A stretch of DNA of 10,000 nt from Desulfarculus sp. (GTDB taxonomy: Bacteria > Desulfobacterota > Desulfarculia > Desulfarculales > Desulfarculaceae). Every line of letters begins with the position of its first letter. Within the stretch, counting starts at the first letter, position 1. Positions 1 through 6,392 of the stretch are shown piece by piece. Position numbers and translations under genes: made by a program. The stretch covers positions 1-10,000 of the forward strand of contig JAIWNN010000006.1 in assembly GCA_020216805.1 (NCBI GenBank), given 5' to 3'. The notes under the pieces are model-generated. The model did not search any database, was not told the origin of the DNA, and saw only the letters and a program-made list of their open reading frames with translations.

Positions 1-70
1 GTGGCGCCTGCGCCATGAAAAAGCGCCGATCACGAGAGTGACGAAAAATTGCTTCGCGTTTAGCTATGAT

Positions 71-132
71 ACATGTTAGATTCGTAATATATCGTACTAA
101 CATCAAGATTCGATGTCAACATCAATCGATGC
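71..132. promoter_or_regulatory. Operator-like cluster of short repeats upstream of the MerR-type regulator
   Basis: This AT-rich stretch stands out from its GC-rich surroundings. ATGTTAG (74-80) and CTAACAT (97-103) form a perfect inverted repeat. AACATCAA occurs twice in direct orientation exactly 19 bases apart (99-106 and 118-125). GATGT (112-116) and ACATC (119-123) form an inverted pair around CA, extended by GATT (107-110) and AATC (124-127) with one bulged base. Such half-sites spaced by about two helical turns are what a dimeric regulator would bind. AACATCAAGATT (99-110) recurs as its exact reverse complement at 1315-1326, in front of the hydratase/dehydrogenase gene. Binding by the regulator encoded at 390 is inference. 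Confidence 0.5.
91..119 (-). promoter_or_regulatory. Possible divergent sigma70-type promoter reading leftward
   Basis: On the minus strand there is a perfect -35 TTGACA (119 to 114), a 17-base spacer and a -10-like TACGAT (96 to 91, four of six matches). It would drive a gene lying left of the window. The spacer contains the 12-base sequence shared with the 1315-1326 site, so a regulator bound there could act directly on this promoter. The -10 match is poor and the region is AT-rich, so chance is a real possibility. Confidence 0.3.
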
Positions 133-389
133 TAGTTAATATTTTATCAAGCTCCCAGGAGCGCGCGACCGCGAGTGGTTAGTCGGTCCCCGGAAAAGGT
201 TGCGGCCAGCCCCCGGCCTAGCGCCGCATCCGCGAGATCGGACCCCGCCCCGGCTCCCGCGGGCGGAGCGCGGCCGGGGGCGCAAGTCGGCTTGGGTTTT
301 TGATCGGGTTAGGGTATATGGTAGCGATGTTTGGAGAGCCGTTCAGTCGGCCGGAGCGGCCGGGCGGTATCATGATCGCGAGGACGTGA
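133..389. other. Non-coding leader before the regulator gene
   Basis: No credible gene is visible; the small open frames here lack ribosome sites and recognisable content. The stretch is GC-rich apart from 290-330. A weak promoter-like pair for the regulator can be drawn: TTGGGT (292-297), a 17-base spacer, TATATG (315-320). It matches consensus at only three and four positions, so I do not call it firmly. A CGGCCG-rich palindromic patch lies near 350-365. Confidence 0.4.
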
Positions 390-1094
390 ATGAAAATCAG
401 TGAACTGGCCAAGCGCACCGAGGTCCCCAAGCAGACCATCCACTACTATATCCGCTGCGGCCTGCTGCCCAAGCCGCGCAAGCTGGGCAGCAACTCGGCC
501 GAATATGACGAAAGCTACGTGGAGCGCATCAAGCTGATCAAAGAGTTGCAGAACGATTTCTTCTTCCCGCTACCCACCATCAAGAAGATCCTCTGGGAGC
601 ATCGCAGCGCCAGCAAGCAGGCCATGCTCAAGCTGCGCAGCGAGTATTTCCGTCCGGTGGAGCAGTACCTGGGCACGGGGGTGGAAGGTGACGAGGCATT
701 CCTGGCCGCCACCGGCCTGGCCAAGCGCTGGCTGCCCAAGCTCAAAGAGTGGGAGTTCATCAGCTCCAAGCAGAAAAACGGGGTGAACGTCTACAGCCAA
801 GACGACATCAGCATCGCCAAGGTCATGGTCAACATGGCCAAGCTGGGCATCAACCGGCGCAACAACTTCAAACCCGAGGTCACCATGCCGATGCTGGCCG
901 ACCGCTTCCGTGAAATCGCCAAGAGCCTGATCGACGACTTCCAGCGGGCCACCGCCGACCTCAAGCCCGGCGAACGCGAGGAGTTGGCCATGCGCGGCCA
1001 CGAGATCATGGGCGTGCTCTTTTATCACCTCTACCGCAAGTACGCCCAGGAGTACATCCAGGCCCAACGCAACGGCAAGGCCGCCGCCGACTAA
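390..1094 (+). CDS. MerR-family transcriptional regulator
   Basis: This is a 234-residue cytoplasmic DNA-binding regulator. Residues 1-70 read as a MerR winged helix: MKISELAKRTEVPKQTIHYY is the helix-turn-helix, followed by GLLPKPRK, a tyrosine (Y39) in the wing, and a second helical part (VERIKLIKELQ, then LPTIKKIL). Residues 71-100 are helical. Residues about 103-165 seem to repeat the same pattern (TGLAKRW, WEFI, NVYSQDD, IAKVMVNMAKLGI), which suggests a second MerR-like fold. The C-terminus (170-225) is helical, with no cysteines or metal-binding signature, so an organic or acyl-CoA effector is more likely than a metal. The ATG follows AGGA (381-384) at five bases. The gene stands alone ahead of two beta-oxidation genes on the same strand, and a shared upstream sequence suggests it regulates them. 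The target and effector are inferred. Confidence 0.85.
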   Translation: MKISELAKRTEVPKQTIHYYIRCGLLPKPRKLGSNSAEYDESYVERIKLIKELQNDFFFPLPTIKKILWEHRSASKQAMLKLRSEYFRPVEQYLGTGVEGDEAFLAATGLAKRWLPKLKEWEFISSKQKNGVNVYSQDDISIAKVMVNMAKLGINRRNNFKPEVTMPMLADRFREIAKSLIDDFQRATADLKPGEREELAMRGHEIMGVLFYHLYRKYAQEYIQAQRNGKAAAD

Positions 1095-1585
1095 CCGCTG
1101 GAACAGACCGGCGGCGGCCCCCGCCCGGTGCGGGCGCGCCACCTTGGCCCCCCCGGCGCGGCCATCCCCCCGACCCCACGAACCACCTGGGCTTTTCACG
1201 TCCCCCCCCATCCCGCTCCGTCCGGCACCTTCTCACCCACCCGCTGGCGTCCAAGGCCACCGCAAAGGCGATTTTCCATGCATTATGACTTGACTTAAAA
1301 CTGTTTATTAGAATAATCTTGATGTTGCAAATAAAGCGCTGAGCAATGCTAAACGCTACTAATCGCCGGGCAATCCGCCCGCGAACACCCCGGCGGAGTT
1401 CCGGCGACCGGTCGTGAAGCCATCGCGAAGCCACCGAAAGGCGGATCCACCCGATAGGCGCGAAAGCACCCGGATGTCGGGGCCATGGCCAGCCGGCAAC
1501 GGGATTCCGTTCTTGGCGCGCGCCGGGGTCGGCGACCGAACCTCGCTTTAGCCCACGGCTTTCCTTTAATAACGAAGAGGGGATC
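1095..1585. other. 491-base non-coding gap between regulator and beta-oxidation genes
   Basis: No gene or tRNA is evident. After the regulator stop there is a GC hairpin (CGCCCG 1122-1127, loop GTG, CGGGCG 1131-1136) without a T-run, so it is not a typical terminator. Positions 1137-1260 are strongly C-rich on this strand, including C8 at 1202-1209. Positions 1270-1350 are AT-rich and hold the promoter-like site described separately. Positions 1350-1570 are GC-rich with short inverted repeats but match no riboswitch I recognise. If transcription begins near 1324, the leader of the downstream gene would be about 260 bases. Confidence 0.5.
1290..1326 (+). promoter_or_regulatory. Promoter with overlapping candidate operator for the beta-oxidation genes
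   Basis: TTGACT (1290-1295) and AATAAT (1312-1317) each match the sigma70 consensus at five of six positions, with a 16-base spacer. The -10 lies in a palindrome (TTATT AG AATAA, 1305-1316). The next bases complete AATCTTGATGTT (1315-1326), the exact reverse complement of 99-110 upstream of the MerR-type gene. A protein bound here would cover the -10 and start region, fitting repression. It is the best promoter-like match in the gap; its use and regulator are inferred. Confidence 0.55.
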
Positions 1586-3721
1586 ATGAAGACTGACTAC
1601 CGGACGGTGCAGATCGAGCTCAAGGACGGGGTGGCCACCCTGCGCATGGACAACCCGCCCGTCAACCAGATGTCGGAGCACTTCATCCTCGAGTTGCAGG
1701 AGGCCACCCGTCAGGCCCTGGCCGAGACCGAGGTCAAGGTGGTGATCCTGACCGGTGTCGGCAAGAATTTCGTGGCCGGCGCCGACGTGACCCAGCTCCT
1801 CACCGTCAAGCAGGCCGCGCCCTTTGTCCAAAAGCTCATGGCGGTCCACGAGTGGTTCAACGCCATCGAGCAGGGCGGCAAGCCGGTCATCGCCGCCATC
1901 AACGGCAACTGCCTGGGGGGGGGCCTGGAGATGGCCATGGCCTGCCACTATCGGGTGGCGGCGGCCGGCGTCAGCCTGGGCCTGCCCGAGGTCAAGTTGG
2001 GTCTCATCCCCGGTTCGGCCGGCACCCAGCGCCTGCCCCGGCTGATCGGCTTGCCCAACGCCATGGACCTGATGCTCTCCGGCAAGTTCATCAAGGCCGA
2101 GAAGGCCTGGTCCTACGGCTTGGTGGACGAGCTGTCCCCGCCCGAGAAACTGATGGACACCGCCCTGGCCGCGGCCGAGAAATTCAAGCGCGGCCAGCTA
2201 TCCCACAAGACCCGCATCGCCAGCCGCCGCTTCGACCGCCTGCCCAGCGCCAGCGAGAAAAAGAACCAGATCGCCTTCATCAAGGCCCAGACCGCGCCCA
2301 AGGCCAAGGGCTATCCCGCGCCGTTGGCCATCATCGAGGCGGTGGAGAAGGGCCTGACCACCGACTTCCTGGCCGACATCGCCCGCGAGGCCCAGCTCTT
2401 CGGCCAGTTGCTGGTGGGCGAGGTGGCCAAGAACCTGATCAGCACCTTCCTCAACGAGCGCGCGGCCGGCCGCCTGCCCCGCATCAAGGACCTGACCCCG
2501 GCCAAGCCCCGGAAGGTGGCCATGCTGGGCGGCGGCGTGATGGGCTCGGGCATCGTGCACCTGTTATTGGCGGGCGGTTTCGACGCGGTGCTCTGGGAGA
2601 TCAACGACCAGGCGGTGGACAAGGCCCTGGCCGCCATCAAGAAGACCTTCGCCTACCAGATCAAGACCAAGAAGCTCACCCCGGAGAAGCTGGACGCCCT
2701 CCTGGCGGCCAAGCTGCGCACCACCACCGACCTGGCCGAGCTCAAGGACGTGGACCTGGTCATCGAGGCGGTGCTGGAGAACATGAAGGTCAAGCAGGAC
2801 ATCTGGAAGAAGCTGGAGGGCGTTTGCCGTCCGGAGGTGATCTTCGGCACCAACACCTCGGCCCTGCCCATCACCGAGATGGCCAGCGTCCTGGCCGACC
2901 CGGGGCGCATGATCGGCCTGCACTTCTTCAACCCGGCCGAGCGCATGCCCCTTCTGGAAATCATCTGCGCCAAGCAAACCAGCGACCAGACGCTGGCCAC
3001 CAGCGTGGACTTCGGCCGGGCCATCAAGAAGGTGCCGGTGGTGGTCAACGACGGGCCCGGCTTCTACGTCAGCCGCCAGTTGGGCGGCCTGATGGGCGGC
3101 TCGGTCTTCCTGCTGGCCGACGGCGTCAGCGGCGAGGCCATCGAGAAGGCCATGATGGCCGACTTCGGTATGCCCATGGGCCCGGCCACCCTGGCCGACC
3201 TGACCGGCATCGACATCAACTACCACGTCAACCAGACCTTCGCCCGCGAGCTGGGACCGCGCTACGCCGTGCACCCCCTGACCGAGGCCATCTACCAGTT
3301 GGGAGACTACGGCCGCAAGACCGGCCGGGGCTACTTCGACTACAGCGGCCCCAAGCCGGTCCCCAATCCGCGAGTGGCGGCGGTGGTGGCCGACTACCTG
3401 AAACGACACAATGTGGCCCCGCGCCAGGCCAGCTCCCAGGAGATCATCGACCTGATGCTGGGCCTGGCCATCAACGAGGCCGCCCTGATGATGGAGGAGG
3501 GCATCTGCGACCGACCGGCCGACATGGACCTGGCCATGATCATGGGCACCGGCTTCCCGCCCTATCGCGGCGGCATCCTGCGCTACGCCGACCGATGGGG
3601 CCTGAAGAACGTCTATCAGACCCTGGTGGCCCTGGAGGCCAAGTACGGCCCCCGCTTCGCCCCGGCCAAGCTGATCAAGGACATGGCCGAGTCGGGTCGC
3701 ACCTTCTACCAGGACCGCTAG
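1586..3721 (+). CDS. Fused enoyl-CoA hydratase / 3-hydroxyacyl-CoA dehydrogenase (FadB/FadJ type)
   Basis: This 711-residue cytoplasmic enzyme carries out two beta-oxidation steps: hydration of 2-enoyl-CoA and NAD-dependent oxidation of 3-hydroxyacyl-CoA. The length fits the FadB/FadJ family (about 700-730). Residues 1-190 are a crotonase domain with the oxyanion segment AGAD (64-67), GGGLE and LGLPE; the two catalytic glutamates are E115 and E135. A linker reaches about 305. The Rossmann domain starts at VAMLGGGVMG (311-320). The dehydrogenase residues S425 (NTS), H446 (HFFNP), E458 and the DGPGF motif (489-493) are all present. Two C-terminal dehydrogenase repeats follow (GRKTGRGYFDY 576-586; GTGFPPYRGG 654-663). 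The ATG follows GAGGGG (1577-1582). The LIPGSAGTQRLPRLIG stretch is closer to peroxisomal-type bifunctional enzymes than to E. coli FadB, so I give no symbol. The thiolase 68 bases downstream is its likely partner. Confidence 0.93.
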   Translation: MKTDYRTVQIELKDGVATLRMDNPPVNQMSEHFILELQEATRQALAETEVKVVILTGVGKNFVAGADVTQLLTVKQAAPFVQKLMAVHEWFNAIEQGGKPVIAAINGNCLGGGLEMAMACHYRVAAAGVSLGLPEVKLGLIPGSAGTQRLPRLIGLPNAMDLMLSGKFIKAEKAWSYGLVDELSPPEKLMDTALAAAEKFKRGQLSHKTRIASRRFDRLPSASEKKNQIAFIKAQTAPKAKGYPAPLAIIEAVEKGLTTDFLADIAREAQLFGQLLVGEVAKNLISTFLNERAAGRLPRIKDLTPAKPRKVAMLGGGVMGSGIVHLLLAGGFDAVLWEINDQAVDKALAAIKKTFAYQIKTKKLTPEKLDALLAAKLRTTTDLAELKDVDLVIEAVLENMKVKQDIWKKLEGVCRPEVIFGTNTSALPITEMASVLADPGRMIGLHFFNPAERMPLLEIICAKQTSDQTLATSVDFGRAIKKVPVVVNDGPGFYVSRQLGGLMGGSVFLLADGVSGEAIEKAMMADFGMPMGPATLADLTGIDINYHVNQTFARELGPRYAVHPLTEAIYQLGDYGRKTGRGYFDYSGPKPVPNPRVAAVVADYLKRHNVAPRQASSQEIIDLMLGLAINEAALMMEEGICDRPADMDLAMIMGTGFPPYRGGILRYADRWGLKNVYQTLVALEAKYGPRFAPAKLIKDMAESGRTFYQDR

Positions 3722-3789
3722 GCCGGCCCGCGCCCGCCGGCGTTTTGAAGATTTGGATTAATAAACCACAGCCTCAAGGAGAGTGGCGA

Positions 3790-4995
3790 ATGCAAGAAGT
3801 GGTCATCGCTGGTTACCTGCGCACCGCGCAATCCCGCTGCCGGCCCAACGACCCCGGACGCGACTGGTTCCACCAGCTGCGCGCCGACGAGCTGCTGGCC
3901 AAGGTGCTGCCCGAGCTGATCAAACGCAGCGGCGTGGCGCCCGAGGAGATCGACGACTTCATCGTGGGTTCGGCCACCGGCGTGGGCGAGCAATGGACCT
4001 ACGGCGGCCGCACCCCGATCTTCCTGGCCAACCTGCCCAACACCATCGCGGCCAAGTTCGTCGACCAGCAGTGCGGCTCGGCCATGGCCGGGATCCACAT
4101 CGGCTTCATGGAGATCGCCACCGGCAACGCCGAAGTGGTCATGGTCGGCGGCATGGAGCACATGACCCGGGTGCCCATGGGCGGCACCACCCAGGACCGA
4201 GGGCTGGTGTCCTACAACACCGACCTGTTCCTCAATCCGGCCTATCGGCACTGGGAGATGATGACCGCCACCAACATGGGGCTCACCGCCGAGAAGCTCT
4301 TCGCCATGAGCGGCCTGAAAAAAGAGGACATGGATCGGTGGGCGGTGCGCAGCCACCAGCGCGCGGCCCAGGCCCAGGCAGCCGGTTTCTTTGACGATGA
4401 GATCCTGCCGGTGGACGCCCCCCAGGCCGACGGCAGCGTGATGAGCGTGAAGCGGGACCAGGCGGTGCGCGGCGAGACCAGCCTGGAGGACCTGGCCAAG
4501 CTCAAGCCCGCCTTCAAGAAGGACGGAGTGATCACCGCCGGCGTCAGCTCGCCCCTGAACGCCGCCGGCACCGGCCTGATGCTGATGTCCAAGTCCTTCG
4601 CCAAGAAAAAGGGTGTCAAGCCCCTGGCCACCATCCGCTCCATCTCCTTCGTGGGCGTGGACCCCACCATCATGGGCCACGGCCCGGTGCCGGCCAGCCT
4701 GAAGGCCCTGGAGCGGGCCGGCCTGAAGGCCAGCGAGATCGACTTTTGGGAGATCAACGAGGCGTTCGCCATCGTGGCCCTGAACTGCATCAAGGAGCTG
4801 GGCCTGGACCCGGAGAAGGTCAACGTCATGGGCGGCGGCCTGGCCATCGGCCACCCCCTGGGCGCCACCGGCAACCGCCTGGTGGGAACCCTGGCCCGGA
4901 TCCTCAACGCCAAGGGCGGGCGCTACGGCTGCGCCAACGCCTGCGTGGGCGGCGGCCAGGGCGTGGCCACCATCATCGAGCGCGAAGAATACTAG
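3790..4995 (+). CDS. Acetyl-CoA C-acyltransferase (3-ketoacyl-CoA thiolase, FadA-like)
   Basis: This 401-residue thiolase should cleave 3-ketoacyl-CoA with CoA to give acetyl-CoA and a shortened acyl-CoA, the last step of beta-oxidation. It is cytoplasmic and could form a complex with the preceding hydratase/dehydrogenase. The nucleophile is C95 (VDQQCGSAMAG), NEAF lies at 323-326, H355 is in GHPLG, and the second catalytic cysteine C385 is in CVGGGQG. The segment VGVDPTIMGHGPVPAS (288-303) resembles E. coli FadA. The usual DG of the SDGA/NDGA thiolase segment reads AA here (SSPLNAAG, 253-260). The ATG at 3790 is chosen because AAGGAG (3776-3781) lies eight bases upstream and family homology begins there; the frame stays open much further upstream, but that part lies inside the previous gene. 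Chain-length preference cannot be read from sequence; a biosynthetic acetyl-CoA acetyltransferase is less likely. Confidence 0.92.
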   Translation: MQEVVIAGYLRTAQSRCRPNDPGRDWFHQLRADELLAKVLPELIKRSGVAPEEIDDFIVGSATGVGEQWTYGGRTPIFLANLPNTIAAKFVDQQCGSAMAGIHIGFMEIATGNAEVVMVGGMEHMTRVPMGGTTQDRGLVSYNTDLFLNPAYRHWEMMTATNMGLTAEKLFAMSGLKKEDMDRWAVRSHQRAAQAQAAGFFDDEILPVDAPQADGSVMSVKRDQAVRGETSLEDLAKLKPAFKKDGVITAGVSSPLNAAGTGLMLMSKSFAKKKGVKPLATIRSISFVGVDPTIMGHGPVPASLKALERAGLKASEIDFWEINEAFAIVALNCIKELGLDPEKVNVMGGGLAIGHPLGATGNRLVGTLARILNAKGGRYGCANACVGGGQGVATIIEREEY

Positions 4996-5002
4996 CCTTG
5001 CC

Positions 5003-5081
5003 AAGGTTTGCCCAACCTTACCGCCCTCCGGCCACCCGGTCGGGGGGCGGGTCCGTTCAGGCGCGGTTTTTCACAAAACCG
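5003..5081 (+). other. Two small hairpins in the thiolase to ferredoxin gap
   Basis: AAGGTT (5003-5008) pairs with AACCTT (5014-5019) over a five-base loop just after the thiolase stop. CGGTTTT (5064-5070) pairs with AAAACCG (5075-5081) over a TCAC loop. Neither is followed by a T-run, so they may attenuate or protect 3' ends rather than terminate. No convincing promoter for the next gene is visible in this 187-base gap, so read-through from the thiolase gene is plausible. Confidence 0.35.
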
Positions 5082-5182
5082 GGGCGATCCGGCGATGTCG
5101 GCGCAGCATGAACCCTTTCCTGGCGTTTTTCCCGGTGACGAGGCAATCATAACCAGCAAGACCCCAAACTTGGAGCAACGGC

Positions 5183-6253
5183 ATGGCCCAGGAGCTGTAC
5201 CAAAGGCTGCAGAAGCAGCTCGACCAGTATTCCATCGGCTTCCCCACCACCGCCTCGGGGGTGGAGTTCGAGATCCTGCGGGCGCTGTTCAACGAGGACG
5301 ACGGCGAGCTTTTCAGCCGCATGTCGCCCCGCCTGGAGACTCCGGCCGAGCTGGCCCAGCGCCTGGGCCGCGAGCCCGGGGACCTGGCCAACCAGTTGGA
5401 AAGCATGGCCAACCGGGGGCTCTTGTTCCGCAAGCTGGGGACCGACGGCCCGCGCTACGCGGCCATCCCCTTCATCCATGGCCTGTTCGAGTTCCAGGTC
5501 AAAAACCTGGATCCGGCCCTGGCCGCGCTGATGGAGCGCTACGTGCAAGAGGCCGACTTCGACCGGGCCATGCAGACCAGCGCCGGAGCCTTCCTGCGCA
5601 CCATTCCGGTGCGACGCGCCCTGCCGGTGGAGCATCATGTGGCCGCCTATGAGGACGCCGCCGCCCTGTTGGGCCAAGCCGGGCAGATCGTGGTGACCGA
5701 GTGCATCTGCCGCAAGCAGAAGCAGGCCGTGGGCAAGGGCTGCGGCAAGCTGCCCGAGGCCTGCTTCATGTTCGGCTCCATGGGCCAGTACTACCTGGAT
5801 CGCGGCATGGGCCGCCGGATCAGCCTGGACGAGGGCCTGGCCATCCTGGCCCAAGCCGCCGAGGCCGGCCTGGTCACCCAGCCCGGCACCGCCCAGAACC
5901 CGGCCGGGATGTGCAACTGTTGCGGCGACTGTTGCGGGGTGCTGGGCTCCCTGCGCAAACACCCCAAACCGGCCAGCATCGTCTTCACCAACCACTTCGC
6001 CCGCCTGGACCGCGATCTCTGCACTGGCTGCGAGATATGCCTCGACCGCTGCCAGATGGACGCCATCACCATGGCCGACGATGGTCTGGCGGTCCTCAAT
6101 CCCGACCGCTGCATCGGCTGCGGCCTGTGCGTCACCACCTGCCCCGGCGAGGCCCTGAGCCTGGTGGCCAAACCCGACGACCTGCGGGCCGATCCCCCCA
6201 AGACCTCGGCCGACCAGATGCGCTACATGGCCCAACGCCGCGGCCTGCTCTAG
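5183..6253 (+). CDS. Winged-helix / cysteine-rich / 2x[4Fe-4S] ferredoxin-domain protein
   Basis: This is a 356-residue protein of a type I recall from anaerobic Deltaproteobacteria, annotated only as 4Fe-4S binding. Residues about 25-90 look like a winged helix (TPAELAQRLGREPGDLANQL, then MANRGLLFRK). Residues 170-255 are cysteine-rich: CIC (174-176), C187, C194, and CNCCGDCCG (244-252), enough for one or more further metal clusters. Residues 280-321 hold two ferredoxin motifs, C280-C283-C286-C290 and C310-C313-C316-C320-P. The first lacks the usual proline after its last cysteine (Gln instead). No signal peptide or membrane helix is seen, so it is cytoplasmic. The ATG follows GGAG (5172-5175) at seven bases. 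It may carry electrons for fatty-acid oxidation or act as a redox-responsive regulator; which one is unknown. A terminator follows it. Confidence 0.8.
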   Translation: MAQELYQRLQKQLDQYSIGFPTTASGVEFEILRALFNEDDGELFSRMSPRLETPAELAQRLGREPGDLANQLESMANRGLLFRKLGTDGPRYAAIPFIHGLFEFQVKNLDPALAALMERYVQEADFDRAMQTSAGAFLRTIPVRRALPVEHHVAAYEDAAALLGQAGQIVVTECICRKQKQAVGKGCGKLPEACFMFGSMGQYYLDRGMGRRISLDEGLAILAQAAEAGLVTQPGTAQNPAGMCNCCGDCCGVLGSLRKHPKPASIVFTNHFARLDRDLCTGCEICLDRCQMDAITMADDGLAVLNPDRCIGCGLCVTTCPGEALSLVAKPDDLRADPPKTSADQMRYMAQRRGLL

Positions 6254-6270
6254 TCCCCGACCCCTTCACG

Positions 6271-6311
6271 CGCGGCGGTCCCGGATAATCAGGGGCCGCC
6301 GTGTTGTCTTT
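6271..6311 (+). terminator. Rho-independent terminator after the ferredoxin-domain gene
   Basis: Positions 6271-6282 pair with 6292-6303 in a 12-base-pair, mostly G-C stem with two G-U pairs and a nine-base loop (GGATAATCA). The stem is followed at once by a T-rich tail (6304-6311, six T in eight). It lies 17 bases past the stop codon and ends the beta-oxidation block before the next promoter. Confidence 0.82.
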
Positions 6312-6318
6312 CCAGGGC

Positions 6319-6347
6319 TGGGCCAACCCCCTCCGCGCGGCTATACT
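6319..6347 (+). promoter_or_regulatory. Sigma70-type promoter for tatD-maf-yggS
   Basis: TGGCCA (6319-6324, four of six matches to TTGACA), a 17-base spacer and TATACT (6342-6347, five of six) lie between the terminator and the tatD ribosome site. Transcription would start near 6354, giving a leader of about 40 bases. The position directly after a terminator supports it. Confidence 0.55.
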
Positions 6348-6392
6348 AGACGGGTCATTCAGGATAATCCTCGAACCCGGGAGGCCCCGCCC

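Noticed and set aside
1..16. Possible minus-strand gene start (CAT at 14-16) with a GGCGC/GCGCC hairpin
   Set aside because: Only five codons are visible and no ribosome site precedes it; too little to call.
200..439. Small open frames on both strands before the regulator
   Set aside because: No ribosome sites, arginine/proline-rich composition, and overlap with the regulator's start; treated as non-coding.
1006..1587. 193-residue minus-strand frame across the gap before the hydratase/dehydrogenase gene
   Set aside because: It crosses the AT-rich promoter and the regulator's end, shows no domain, and has no plausible ribosome site.
1852..3789. Long open frame upstream of the thiolase start, running through the hydratase/dehydrogenase gene
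   Set aside because: Its translation is low-complexity Gly/Arg/Pro/His-rich and resembles no family, whereas the overlapping frame encodes an intact 711-residue enzyme. The thiolase has its own strong ribosome site at 3776-3781.
3718..5004. 428-residue minus-strand open frame opposite the thiolase
   Set aside because: It is an antisense shadow caused by high GC at third codon positions: Ala/Gly/His/Val-rich, no motifs, fully covered by the thiolase gene. The same holds for minus-strand frames at 570-1211, 2564-3409, 5147-6235 and 6690-7682.
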